A stretch of 64,000 nucleotides of DNA from the NCBI RefSeq assembly GCF_045629565.1, contig NZ_JAZQRL010000104.1, forward strand, positions 62,001 to 126,000, written 5' to 3'. The stretch is from Arcticibacter sp045629565 (GTDB lineage: Bacteria > Bacteroidota > Bacteroidia > Sphingobacteriales > Sphingobacteriaceae). The position numbers were made by a program, and so were the translations under genes. The notes beneath the pieces are model-generated. The model had not been told where the DNA came from. It did not search any database and saw nothing but the letters and a program-made list of their open reading frames with translations. This document shows positions 44,701-52,546 of the stretch, in pieces; within the stretch, counting starts at the first letter, position 1, and every line of letters begins with the position of its first letter.

Positions 44701-45002
44701 ATATTAAAAAACAGTTCGGTTCCTTTAGGGACTCTTAAATTGAACTCACCGTTAGCTCCGGTTGCACCAAGCGCTCTCCGGCTCTGATCTGTAATGGTTA
44801 CACCGGGTAAAGATAACCCATCGTCTCCATCCATTACCCTACCTTTTACGGTAACATTTTCTTGCTGCCCGGTGACGATCACTTCATTAAACATGCTGAA
44901 ACCTGCCGCCTGAAGACTGTGTGTGCTTGCCGCCAACACTGAAAAAGCAATCAGCCTGATAGCCTTGCTAACTCGATTTTTACGTGGAAAAGTGCTCTTC
45001 AT
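41733..45002 (-). CDS. SusC/RagA TonB-linked outer-membrane transporter
   Basis: A 1089-residue transporter. It has a signal peptide MKSTFPRKNRVSKAIRLIAF with cleavage near LQA, a regulatory carboxypeptidase-D-like domain (about 50-130, VKGRVMDGDDGLSLPGVTITD), plug (ALNEVVVTALGIEREEKSLGYG, AAAAALYGSRANNGALIITTKSG) and a barrel ending FGLNLRLTL. It lacks the STN domain found in the first PUL's SusC, and no FecR or sigma gene is adjacent, so a different form of regulation is expected. It is transcribed together with the SusD-like gene 63 bases downstream. Substrate unknown. Confidence 0.95.
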   Translation of the reverse strand: MKSTFPRKNRVSKAIRLIAFSVLAASTHSLQAAGFSMFNEVIVTGQQENVTVKGRVMDGDDGLSLPGVTITDQSRRALGATGANGEFNLRVPKGTELFFNMIGYTTARHVVAAERQNLVISMSSSSNALNEVVVTALGIEREEKSLGYGITKVEGEDIADVPSNNWSDALKGKVPGLTLTQGGSGPFNSTRINLRGDRSLKPNGNDALIVIDGVPMTSGTITSGVNDAYGAVSAGGDNDVPVDFGNGVSDLNPDDIESVTVLKGAAAAALYGSRANNGALIITTKSGKARKGGLGITFNSNSSFNDILRWPDYQYEYGQGNNNRNAAGELYYSYAASEDGVSTGGTSSAWGPKFNGQSYFQYDPETGTQGLTRTPWVPYEDGSIKDFWRTGSTFQNSLSLDGGNDRFTARGSVTHTKNEWIMPNTGFERLAASLNSSMKLSDKLQLNGKFAYTNKSSDNVPGTGYNNQSIAYFMILQNPSIPVKWYEPRWQKGQEQLQQIHPFSSYIENPYLIAHEMTNGINSHNIDGNLQGVYTFNDKWNVMFRSGLSSRQDQREMRRTFDTANFPLGYYKQQDVSFFESNTDAMLTFKDKIVPKLSIQASLGGNLMSRSLKENSGIARGLLLPGVYKLSNALTVPVAENELIEKKVNSTYGLMNFAWDDKVFLDITGRNDWSSTLPDGNNSYFYPSVSSSYILSDIFMLPRVVSFAKLRLSWAQVGSDTDPYQTRKYYNTSVFPGSAEAPSVLHNANLKPEKTESWEGGANFALFDNRIDADVNLYQTTTKNQVLSVPLDVTTGFSQAWINGGVIRNRGVEVMLNARPVVSKDFGWTSTITWSRNRNKVLELSEDVEGYQQIIASSGAGAVQTIVTKGGSTGDLWGYGLVRNEEGQVIFNQSTGLAVRPAEKVRIGNAYADWKGGFNNEFRYKNWKLSALVDGQYGGIIYSQTHHKLTETGKLRHTLVGREEGKVLGEGVVLHADGSYSPNTTKVNINTWYSDYYRRANVETNSFDASYLKLREVRLEFNLPKNFLSRAKIAGASVALYGRDLAVISDFPIFDPETAAFNGSSIMPGVEMGQMPSTRTFGLNLRLTL

Positions 45003-45207
45003 TATACTTCTTTACAAACCTTATTTTGACCGGAAGCACGAATTGCGGCTCCCGGTTGATGCAGCAAATGTCTGCTTCATTTATAAAGTGAATGTTAAGT
45101 CAGGATTACCATAGAAGCCGTCAGGAGCTTGAAGTTTAGCTCTTAAGTAGCGGCAGGCGCTAAACATTTTAAGCGATGAAGGTGTTAGACTGAAAAACGA
45201 TCAAACT

Positions 45208-45417
45208 ATGAAAAGCACATTAAAGTACACCTTCCTCGCATTCGCATTCGTACTGGCAACGTCTGCCTGTAGCTCTAATAAATCAGAGAACAGAACAAGC
45301 GATTCTATAGATTCTATAAATGACTCTATTCAAAATGATACAGGCGCTCTTGATCTGACATCCCAGGCTGATACCATTCCAGATGATGGAGCAGGTGTCG
45401 ATACCTCCGGGATGTAG
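45208..45417 (+). CDS. small acidic lipoprotein
   Basis: A 69-residue protein: signal peptide MKSTLKYTFLAFAFVLATSA followed by lipobox TSAC (about residue 20) and a low-complexity acidic tail rich in Asp, Ser, Asn and Ile (IDSINDSIQND, DTIPDDGAGVD). No domain can be recognised. Such short lipoproteins are common in Bacteroidota and are often stress-linked; the role is unknown. It diverges from the SusC gene at 41733-45002 across a 205-base gap in which I see no other gene. Confidence 0.75.
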   Translation: MKSTLKYTFLAFAFVLATSACSSNKSENRTSDSIDSINDSIQNDTGALDLTSQADTIPDDGAGVDTSGM

Positions 45418-45457
45418 TTACTGGTCTGCTTCAACAGACTATTGTGAGCCGGTAGTA

Positions 45458-45492
45458 AGGAGTGGAAGTGAGCCCGGCTTTCTTCCACTCCT
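45458..45492. terminator. 11-bp hairpin, possible terminator
   Basis: AGGAGTGGAAG (45458-45468) and CTTCCACTCCT (45482-45492) pair perfectly over 11 bp with a 13-base loop. It lies 40 bases after the small lipoprotein stop. No T-run follows, so it may be a processing or stabilising hairpin. The rest of 45418-45611 shows nothing else recognisable. Confidence 0.45.
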
Positions 45493-45614
45493 GGCAAAGA
45501 CCTATCCTTATTATCAGTGTATAATTCTGTGGCGGCAATTGTGTAGCGCACATCCGGTGGACGCTCCGTAAATTTAGAGTAGCTACTAACCATTAAGAAC
45601 TAATAATTGCCGTG

Positions 45615-45827
45615 ATGTCTCTTGAATTAAAAAAGCCGGAAGTTTCGCTCCAACCAGGACAGCGTTTCGATCAATTTCCCCAGAGGAACCTGGATATTAT
45701 AAAAGAAAGGCACTCAGAGCATGAACGAATACCGGCACATATCTCCCCGTTAAAAATCATCTGGACGGTGTTGGTAGCCTCGTATTTCCTGGTAAGATCA
45801 GGATTACGAACTGGAGGAAACCGTTAG
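45615..45827 (+). CDS. possible small membrane protein
   Basis: A 70-residue frame with a hydrophilic N-terminal half (MSLELKKPEVSLQPGQRFDQ) and one hydrophobic segment near the C-terminus (IIWTVLVASYFLV, about 47-59). The frame begins GTG-ATG; the ATG is used here. No family is recognised. Codon use is not distinctive and there is no ribosome-binding site, so it may be spurious. It lies 31 bases upstream of the FimB/Mfa2-like gene on the same strand. Confidence 0.35.
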   Translation: MSLELKKPEVSLQPGQRFDQFPQRNLDIIKERHSEHERIPAHISPLKIIWTVLVASYFLVRSGLRTGGNR

Positions 45828-45858
45828 GATTACGCATGGATTATGAAGGAACCTCCAT

Positions 45859-46755
45859 ATGATAAGAATTCTACTCTCCATCCTCAGTCTGTTTTTACTA
45901 TTGGTATCATGCAAAAAAGACAACTCCAAAGACGATCCGCTTAGCGACGACTTCCATGATGTAAGATTCAACATAATGCTATCCGACCGGAACATCCTTG
46001 AACCTCCCGTTTCGGGCGTTGTGCCTTCTTCTGAATCCCGGCCCGGGCACAAGCTTTCAGATTATTTCGAAAAACTGGAGTACTATCTGTATAACTCCAG
46101 CGGCATAAAGGTTGCCAGCCTGAATATGGATGCAGATGATTCCGCTATGGCATTTAAGATCCCGGTTGTCAGCCTACCTTCAGGAATATATACGGTCGTA
46201 TTTTTAGGCAGACGGGAAAAGAGCACCGGAAATTCCTCTCCGATTTATTTCGGAGACGACCAGGGTTCGCCCTACCTGGCACATTCCATACAAAGGGAGG
46301 TAACAGATCTGTTCTATGCTTCGCAAGACTTCGAAGTTAAAGACCAGGATGCCGATATCGACATCCCACTTAGACGGCCAGGAGGTAAATTCAAAATTGT
46401 AATCGAAGATGACCGGATAGCCAATGTTGAAAGAATAGGGATGCTTATCAACGGATATACTTTATTCTACCCGAGAAGCGACAATCTCGCCCAAAGAAAA
46501 GACATCAGTCTGCCCATACTGAAAAACTACATCACGTCATTTGAAATTGTTAATGGTATAAGCGTCCCCAAACAGGTTTACGTAGACTGGAGCTACGAAA
46601 ACTTTGTCTTCACCAAATCGTCAAACAATACTTTGGTAAATGCAACCGTAAACGCTTATGACCGGTCGAACAATGTTCTGTCGCAAAAGTCTTTAAACAA
46701 CATCATAGTCGAGAGGAACAAGACCACTACAGTAAGGGTAAAGCTATTCGATTAG
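45859..46755 (+). CDS. FimB/Mfa2-family fimbrial-type lipoprotein
   Basis: A 298-residue lipoprotein (lipobox LVSC about residue 18; MIRILLSILSLFLLL). Two transthyretin-like beta domains are suggested: the first (about 55-165) has YYLYNSSGIKVASLNMDAD and LPSGIYTVVFLGRRE, the second (about 170-298) has RRPGGKFKIVIEDD and VERNKTTTVRVKLFD. This layout matches FimB/Mfa2-type anchor or regulator proteins of Bacteroidota fimbriae. No major fimbrial subunit or tip gene is adjacent, so it is a solitary member; a surface adhesin or anchor role is inferred. Confidence 0.7.
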   Translation: MIRILLSILSLFLLLVSCKKDNSKDDPLSDDFHDVRFNIMLSDRNILEPPVSGVVPSSESRPGHKLSDYFEKLEYYLYNSSGIKVASLNMDADDSAMAFKIPVVSLPSGIYTVVFLGRREKSTGNSSPIYFGDDQGSPYLAHSIQREVTDLFYASQDFEVKDQDADIDIPLRRPGGKFKIVIEDDRIANVERIGMLINGYTLFYPRSDNLAQRKDISLPILKNYITSFEIVNGISVPKQVYVDWSYENFVFTKSSNNTLVNATVNAYDRSNNVLSQKSLNNIIVERNKTTTVRVKLFD

Positions 46756-46777
46756 CTTCTCTATACTCATGAAACGT

Positions 46778-47944
46778 CTACTGTCGGGAAACCGCTACCA
46801 CTTGTTTACGACGGATGATAAGCACCCAAGCAATTAATGCCCCCGTAAGCGCCATGCCAACCCCTACCGCCTCCGGCGATGTATAACCTAAACCTGCCGC
46901 GATAGGCAAGCCCCCAAGGAATGCACCGAGGGCGTTTCCCATGTTAAATGCTGCTTGCGTCATTGATGCACCCAGCATTTCGGCCCCTTTCGATGATTGG
47001 ATCATCAGCATCTGGATTGGAGAAGCAATCGCCAGTGAGCAGCTTCCCGCGATAAATGTCAGCACCAGTGACATCACCTGACTCTGGGAAAAAAAGAATA
47101 TAAGGGCCAGGGTAACCGACATAGCCAATAACAAGACGACGCAGGCCGTCAGCGGCTTCAATCTGTCTGCCAGCTTACCACCGACCAGATTTCCAACGAA
47201 CATACCAAGACCCGCAACCATCAGAATATAGGGAACCGTTGACTCCGAAAAGCCGGAAACTTCCGTCATCAGGGGTGCTATATAACTGATCCAACAGAAC
47301 AAACCGCCCGTTCCGATAGCAGTGATCAAAAAGATCAGCCAGGGATCCAGGCGCGAAAAGACTTTCAACTCAGACCGTATATTACTGGTTTTAGATCCCG
47401 CAAGGGCTGGCAACGCAAGGTAGACCGCACACATCGTGATTAACCCGATCAACCCAATTCCCCCGAATGTAAACCTCCACGAATAGGTATGACCGATATA
47501 AGTACCCAGTGGTACAGTGAGCAAGTTAGCAATCGTGAGCCCGCTAAACATCAGCGAAATGGCTTGCGCCTGCTTTCCTTTGTCTGCCAGCCGGCTAGCC
47601 ACAACAGATCCTACGCCGAAAAACGCTCCATGAGGTAATCCGGACATAAAACGCGAAATGAGCAGTATCGTATCGTTAGGGGCAAAAGCAGAGAGTGTGT
47701 TAAATACCGTAAACAGCAGCATGAGACCGACGAGAATTGTCTTGGGAGCCATTCTGCTGGTACCTGCAACAAGCAAAGGCGCCCCGATCATCACACCTAA
47801 GGCGTAAGCCGAAATCATATGCCCCGCCTGAGGTATGGAGATGCTGAAATCTCTTGCTACGTCAGGCAGCAAGCCCATCATGACAAACTCTGTAGTGCCT
47901 ATCCCAAGCCCACCTAAGGCAAGGGGAAATAACTTTCTTTTCAT
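46778..47944 (-). CDS. MFS transporter, AraJ-like sugar/drug exporter
   Basis: A 388-residue membrane protein with about 12 hydrophobic helices. The start MKRKLFPLALGGLGIGTTEFVMMG, followed by LLPDVARDFSISIPQAGHMISAYALGVMIGAPLL and later GLPHGAFFGVGSVVAS, matches the AraJ/SotB-type family of drug:H+ antiporters. A central cytoplasmic loop separates the two six-helix halves. It probably exports sugars, arabinose-like compounds or drugs, using the proton gradient. It is convergent with the preceding fimbrial gene (22-base gap) and stands alone. Confidence 0.93.
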   Translation of the reverse strand: MKRKLFPLALGGLGIGTTEFVMMGLLPDVARDFSISIPQAGHMISAYALGVMIGAPLLVAGTSRMAPKTILVGLMLLFTVFNTLSAFAPNDTILLISRFMSGLPHGAFFGVGSVVASRLADKGKQAQAISLMFSGLTIANLLTVPLGTYIGHTYSWRFTFGGIGLIGLITMCAVYLALPALAGSKTSNIRSELKVFSRLDPWLIFLITAIGTGGLFCWISYIAPLMTEVSGFSESTVPYILMVAGLGMFVGNLVGGKLADRLKPLTACVVLLLAMSVTLALIFFFSQSQVMSLVLTFIAGSCSLAIASPIQMLMIQSSKGAEMLGASMTQAAFNMGNALGAFLGGLPIAAGLGYTSPEAVGVGMALTGALIAWVLIIRRKQVVAVSRQ

Positions 47945-48060
47945 AATATCTTAGCCGCCCTAATCTTTCGAGCGGCAAAGATACTTTTCTGAACTGCAAA
48001 TAAGTCCTGGCTTATGTTAATACAATATCATCTTTGATGCCCCAGGAAGTTCTGGTACCA

Positions 48061-48879
48061 TTATTTTTGCGCCATAACAAAATTTCCAAAGTATACTTTC
48101 GACTCCTGATCATAAGAAAACGGAGCAGTCAGATAGAAGAACTTTGGCACATTCGCCTTAAACATCTTCGTGTCCAGAACCTTAGATTTGTTAATATATA
48201 CACGCATGCTCTCAGCCTCTACTTCAATTGCCACATGTATCAGGCTATTGGAATAGTTAGCAAAGGGATACTTTACGCTGTTGTAAACTTGGGTATCACT
48301 GCTCGAGCTGGTTATTTCCTTGTTATGGAAATGCAGCTGGGTGTTGGTAATAGCATTTCCGTTGTAAGCATCCGTCAGGTGGTTTTTAGCCCCGTTGTCC
48401 CTGGCGAATCCAAAAGACATACTACCGATATCAGCGGCTTCTGCACTTCTTGTAATCAGGTCGAATTCGATCGTAAACGCAGCGGGAGTATTTAACAAAC
48501 TGTCGATTTTGTAAGTAGACTTTTCTGACAGAGCCAGCCATTTACCAGGAATATCGGGAATGGATACGATGCTTCCGGATCCACTTGATTTCCACTTCTT
48601 TGCCATTCTGCCCGCAACATCAGTTTTGAAATCGGATTCAAATAAGACCGTGCCACCGGGAGTGAACCCATAAACTTCGTCCACTTTGGGCGCATTTTGA
48701 TGCGAGGACCCGTCTGTTTTCTGATTTACAGCGTTTGAGCTCTTTCCGTCAAGCACTTCCTCTATCTTTTTATTTGCCTTTTCTTCCAGCGTTCGCTGCA
48801 TTTTTTTCCATACCTGCGCCTGGGTGGATACATGGCTGAGAAGCAGGACGCCAAATCCTGCGATGATCTTTGTTTTCAT
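48061..48879 (-). CDS. secreted LamG/concanavalin-like domain protein of unknown role
   Basis: A 272-residue protein with signal peptide MKTKIIAGFGVLLLSHVSTQAQ (start ATG at 48877-48879). A helical, Lys-rich segment (about 23-60, VWKKMQRTLEEKANKKIEEVL) precedes a beta-sandwich-type domain (about 75-270) containing FESDFKTDVAGRMAKKWKSSG, FTIEFDLITRSAE and MRVYINKSKVLDTKMF, which resembles concanavalin/LamG sheets. In related Bacteroidota proteins this part is often fused to an OmpA domain; here the OmpA part is absent. Function unknown. It is transcribed alone on the minus strand. Confidence 0.8.
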   Translation of the reverse strand: MKTKIIAGFGVLLLSHVSTQAQVWKKMQRTLEEKANKKIEEVLDGKSSNAVNQKTDGSSHQNAPKVDEVYGFTPGGTVLFESDFKTDVAGRMAKKWKSSGSGSIVSIPDIPGKWLALSEKSTYKIDSLLNTPAAFTIEFDLITRSAEAADIGSMSFGFARDNGAKNHLTDAYNGNAITNTQLHFHNKEITSSSSDTQVYNSVKYPFANYSNSLIHVAIEVEAESMRVYINKSKVLDTKMFKANVPKFFYLTAPFSYDQESKVYFGNFVMAQK

Positions 48880-48991
48880 AGATGTATTTGCCTTATTCAA
48901 AAATATGATTTGCAGCAGATTTTTTATCGTTTCGATACAATTTATTTAAGTTTACGAAACCTGTGGATTAAAAATAGCGTTTCATGATAAC

Positions 48992-49516
48992 ATGGCAATA
49001 CCTCATGATAAAGATTCGCTGCAGGATACCGTTAGAAGCAGCTATTTAAAACTCAGAGCCGAACTTCAACCCGATCTCCTGGCAGTAAGCGACTTGCGGG
49101 AACTTGACGGACATGTTAAGGGGACGAAGATGAGCCTGAATAACCTACTGGCGTATCTGCATGGTTGGGGTCAGCTCGTTTTAAAATGGGTCAGCAAAAG
49201 AGACCAGGGAGAAACGCTGAACTTGCCTGAAACGGGGTATAAATGGAATCAGCTAGGTCTGCTTGCTCAGAAATTCTATGCTGACTATGAAGCAGATGAC
49301 TATCTCAGCCTCTGCAAGAAGCTTGATACAACCGTCGAAGACCTTCTCCTCCTTATCGAGAGCAAAACGAATGAGCAATTGTATGGCGAGTCCTGGTATA
49401 ACCAATGGCCACTTGGAAGAATGATTCAATTTAACAGCTCTTCTCCTTACGCTAACGCAACTACAAGGATCCGCAAATGGAAAAAGGTCAGGACTCAGCA
49501 GGAGCAATTATCCTGA
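48992..49516 (+). CDS. ClbS/DfsB-family four-helix-bundle protein
   Basis: A 174-residue protein that lacks a signal peptide. Helical pattern and motifs (LKLRAELQPDLLAVSDLRELDGHVKGTKMSLNNLLAYLHGWGQLVLKW, then LPETGYKWNQLGLLAQKFYADY and a C-terminal WPLGRMIQFNSSSPYANATTRIRKWKK) match the DinB-like ClbS/DfsB family. ClbS protects cells from the genotoxin colibactin by opening its cyclopropane ring; other family members are hydrolases of reactive small molecules. No toxin genes are nearby, so the substrate is unknown. The 3' end overlaps the convergent NlpC/P60 gene by 29 bases. Confidence 0.87.
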   Translation: MAIPHDKDSLQDTVRSSYLKLRAELQPDLLAVSDLRELDGHVKGTKMSLNNLLAYLHGWGQLVLKWVSKRDQGETLNLPETGYKWNQLGLLAQKFYADYEADDYLSLCKKLDTTVEDLLLLIESKTNEQLYGESWYNQWPLGRMIQFNSSSPYANATTRIRKWKKVRTQQEQLS

Positions 49517-50018
49517 CCACCTTCATGTATCTTTTTCTATATTTTTCGTTCAGCGCTGACTCTGTAACGCCATACGCTTTTCCTGATGTGGAATGTATGA
49601 AACGAAGTGGTTCGCCGGGGTCGGACACCACCATACCGATATGTCCGATATTTCTGATTTTAGGATTTGTGCCAGTGAACAAAATCAGGTCGCCGGGGCC
49701 AGCGTTTTTAAGATCGACCGTCGTTCCCGCTTTTGCAAATGCAGCTGAACTGCGTGGTACAGCAATCTGAAAGTTCCTGAAAACATAATGTATAAAGCCC
49801 GAGCAGTCAAAGCCGGTTTTGGGATTGGCAGATGCGTATTTATATCGAATGCCAGTCAGCGAACGTGCGAATTCAATTATTTTTGTTTGCAAAAGAGCAG
49901 CATCTGAAATCTTTTCAACGGGACTGATGGTACTGGCCGGATTGGCCGTTGCAGAACTTTGTACATGTAATAGTGGTGGCGCGCTCAAAAGCAAAGCCAG
50001 CATCAAAAATCTCTTCAT
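49488..50018 (-). CDS. NlpC/P60 (C40) cell-wall peptidase
   Basis: A 176-residue secreted protein (start ATG at 50016-50018; signal peptide MKRFLMLALLLSAPPLLHVQ). The NlpC/P60 catalytic domain fills the rest: Cys in NPKTGFDCSGFIHYVF (about residue 87), the conserved PRSSAAFAK and PGDLILFTG blocks, and His in RNIGHIGMVV (about residue 140). It would cut peptide bonds in peptidoglycan stem peptides (D-Glu/diaminopimelate). It is shorter than multi-domain members because it has no SH3 domain. It overlaps the ClbS/DfsB gene at its 3' end by 29 bases. The 253-base gap 50019-50271 shows no gene. Confidence 0.92.
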   Translation of the reverse strand: MKRFLMLALLLSAPPLLHVQSSATANPASTISPVEKISDAALLQTKIIEFARSLTGIRYKYASANPKTGFDCSGFIHYVFRNFQIAVPRSSAAFAKAGTTVDLKNAGPGDLILFTGTNPKIRNIGHIGMVVSDPGEPLRFIHSTSGKAYGVTESALNEKYRKRYMKVVRIIAPAES

Positions 50019-50271
50019 AGTAAATCGCGAAGCCGCAAAGATAGCAAATTGCATATAGCGTACAACGCTGCTAGACAACCTGATCGAATATATCGCTCAA
50101 CGTGTGCACAAACGCTATAGTGGAGTTCAGTTTTAAGTATCGCCTAAACGCAGGCTAAGATCTCAGCCCACTTATATCCCGGTTCGGAGTTGCAATATCT
50201 CTTTTCATTCTATAAGTGTTGACTGAGAACGAACAAAGTAATACATTTCGACTTTCCAATTAAGTGAGCCC

Positions 50272-51504
50272 ATGAATATTCACTTCAAGCTGTTTGTTTT
50301 TTTAATCACCTGGTATGTCTGCCCGCTTTCTGTGCATGCGCAAGAGGCAAGCTATATCTATGCCGATGTGGTATTGAAAAACAAGACAACAGTCACTGGA
50401 GTAATCCGATGGAGCAGTGGCCAGATCTTCTGGACAGACGTTCTGCAGGTCTCTAAAACCGATCCTCTGGCATTGAAATATCTAAAAAAGTATCAGCTGG
50501 ACAAGCTTCCCGGCAGCAGGGACAATACCGACGGTATAAACTGGGAATTTATGAACCTATGGAAGGATAAACTACCGCAAAGGCGCCAGGAGACGTTATG
50601 CCGGTTTGGCGATATGGTTTCCATACATGTTACAGGCGCCCAAAACGCTCAGATTTTCTATAAAAGCGGCACGAAGATACGCGTCAGCGGTGGTCCGGGA
50701 ATCGGCGATCTGGGCAAAGATATTCTGGTGTACAGCACAAAGGCCCAAAAAGTTGCATGGAAAGACATCAGCAGAATTAACTTCAGGGAAACAGGTGAAA
50801 GTAATCTTCCGTGGAAAGGCAAACCGTTGTATGGCACCGTATACACGGTGAATGGACCTGTTAGCGGTTTAATCAAATGGGATAAGTCGACGTTTGCTGC
50901 ATCAGCTGCCATCTACGGAAAAAGCGCTGACCGGATGATCGGGGTGAGCTTCAATCAAATCAAAAGGATTTCCAAAAAAGATCAGGGAGCTGTTATCACA
51001 CTTCATTCGGGAAAACAGGTCTTTTTGAAAAGCACCCGGGATGTTAGTAACTCAAATCGCGGAATCATTGTTACCCATCCGGAGAACGGTCAGGTAGTGG
51101 TACCATGGTCGGCATTTAAATCGGTCATTTTCCATCAGCAACAGGGCCAACCCGTGACTTATAATTCTTTCGTCAAACCAAGAAGAATCTATGCGCAGGC
51201 ATTCGGGTCAGAAAACCGCATTTTAAAGGGTAACTGTACTTTTGACATGGATGAAGAATGGAATTTTGAGATGCTTGAAGGAACGAGCAACCGTATTTAC
51301 TATAAAATTCCTTTCAGCCATATTTCTGCTATTACACCGCAGAATGAAAAACAATCAACCGTTATTCTGAAAGATCAGCGATCTTTGACCCTAAATAACG
51401 AGAATGACGTTTCCGCGCTCAATTGGGGACTCATTATATGGTTAAAGAACTCAAAGTATCAGTATCTTCCCTGGGAAGAGGTAAACAAAGTACAATTCAG
51501 ATAA
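50272..51504 (+). CDS. periplasmic protein with three tandem beta-repeat modules, unknown family
   Basis: A 410-residue secreted protein (signal peptide MNIHFKLFVFLITWYVCPLS, cleavage near VHAQ). It contains three copies of a beta-module at about 28-172, 185-288 and 304-409. Each ends in a W-x-x-(F/I/V)-x-x-(I/V)-x-F signature: VAWKDISRINF, VVPWSAFKSVIF and YLPWEEVNKVQF. Each also contains a DxxxxxxGI(I/L)V-like strand (DLGKDILVY, DVSNSNRGIIV, DVSALNWGLIIW). No enzymatic motif is seen. I do not recognise the family. Its stop overlaps the start of the LytS-type kinase gene (TAATG), so the three downstream-coupled genes probably make one sensing unit in which this protein is the periplasmic sensor. 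Confidence 0.8.
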   Translation: MNIHFKLFVFLITWYVCPLSVHAQEASYIYADVVLKNKTTVTGVIRWSSGQIFWTDVLQVSKTDPLALKYLKKYQLDKLPGSRDNTDGINWEFMNLWKDKLPQRRQETLCRFGDMVSIHVTGAQNAQIFYKSGTKIRVSGGPGIGDLGKDILVYSTKAQKVAWKDISRINFRETGESNLPWKGKPLYGTVYTVNGPVSGLIKWDKSTFAASAAIYGKSADRMIGVSFNQIKRISKKDQGAVITLHSGKQVFLKSTRDVSNSNRGIIVTHPENGQVVVPWSAFKSVIFHQQQGQPVTYNSFVKPRRIYAQAFGSENRILKGNCTFDMDEEWNFEMLEGTSNRIYYKIPFSHISAITPQNEKQSTVILKDQRSLTLNNENDVSALNWGLIIWLKNSKYQYLPWEEVNKVQFR

Positions 51505-52541
51505 TGAAGAAGGCATCCGGGCAGAAAAGCAATATAGCACTGTGGTTATTGGCAACGGTGGTATTATTGCTCGTTTGGAGCTGCTATAACCTGTACCAAT
51601 CGGACGTCCAGCTGATATATCTCGCCGCCATTATGTGGATTTTCACCGTGGTGGTCCTGCTTTGGTACGGGAACAAGTGGATCTTCGATTTTCTGAATTC
51701 ACGGATTTCATGGCTTTCCCACCCTTCTAAGCGCTTCTTTTTACAACTTCTGATCAGTTGCGTTTATTCACTATTGTGCATCAATGGGTCTTACTACCTT
51801 TTTAAGATTCAAACCACACTCACTCCGCCTGACTTATCACAATTTGTGGTTTTAAATGTATACGGACTGCTTTTTCTTATTCCGGTGCTGCTTGTTAACT
51901 TTAGCGTGTATTTCATGCAGCAATGGAAAAAAGCTCACGTTCAGTCGAACAAGCTGCAGGAAGAAAACCTCCGGACTCAACTAAATTCTCTGAGAATGCA
52001 GCTGGATCCGCACTTTTTGTTCAATAATCTGAATGTGCTTTCGTCATTGATAGAGAAGGATCCGCGTACCGCACAACATTTTCTGGATAAGTTTGCCGAT
52101 GTATACCGGTACGTGCTGGAATTCAACAAAGAAGAGCTCGTTCCGGTGAGTGAGGAGCTGGGCTTTGTTGATGCTTATGTGTATCTTCTGAAAAAGCGAT
52201 TTGAGAACCAGTTGCGAATTGAAATCAACGTACCTGCGGGGCTTGTCGACTCATTTTTTATTCCTCCTCTCTCTGTTCAGTTACTGATTGAAAATGCATT
52301 GAAGCATAACAAGCTTTCCACAGAAAGCCCATTGCATGTGGAGGTTTTTATTGAAGACCAAAACTGGCTAACGGTACGCAACTCCTATGCTCCACGATCA
52401 GGATCAGGGGTGAAACGAGGTAAAATGGGATTGGAAAGTATTCGAAAAAGATACGCATATCTATCGGCTTTGAATTTAAAAATCCATCAGGATGATTCTT
52501 TTTTTGTAGTAAGTTTACCCCTGCTGGAAATAGAAGAGTAA
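51504..52541 (+). CDS. LytS-type sensor histidine kinase
   Basis: A 345-residue membrane kinase whose ATG (51504) overlaps the upstream stop. Four hydrophobic segments (NIALWLLATVVLLLVWSCY; AAIMWIFTVVVLLWYGN; FFLQLLISCVYSLLCINGSYY; GLLFLIPVLLVNFSVYFM) precede the His_kinase domain with LRMQLDPHFLFNNLNVLSSLIE (phospho-His) and the ATPase part LIENALKHNK (N-box), followed by KRGKMGLESIRKRYAYL. These kinases phosphorylate LytTR-type regulators; the partner is the next gene, 5 bases downstream. The short sensor part suggests that signal comes through the upstream periplasmic protein. Confidence 0.93.
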   Translation: MKKASGQKSNIALWLLATVVLLLVWSCYNLYQSDVQLIYLAAIMWIFTVVVLLWYGNKWIFDFLNSRISWLSHPSKRFFLQLLISCVYSLLCINGSYYLFKIQTTLTPPDLSQFVVLNVYGLLFLIPVLLVNFSVYFMQQWKKAHVQSNKLQEENLRTQLNSLRMQLDPHFLFNNLNVLSSLIEKDPRTAQHFLDKFADVYRYVLEFNKEELVPVSEELGFVDAYVYLLKKRFENQLRIEINVPAGLVDSFFIPPLSVQLLIENALKHNKLSTESPLHVEVFIEDQNWLTVRNSYAPRSGSGVKRGKMGLESIRKRYAYLSALNLKIHQDDSFFVVSLPLLEIEE

Positions 52542-52546
52542 GATAC

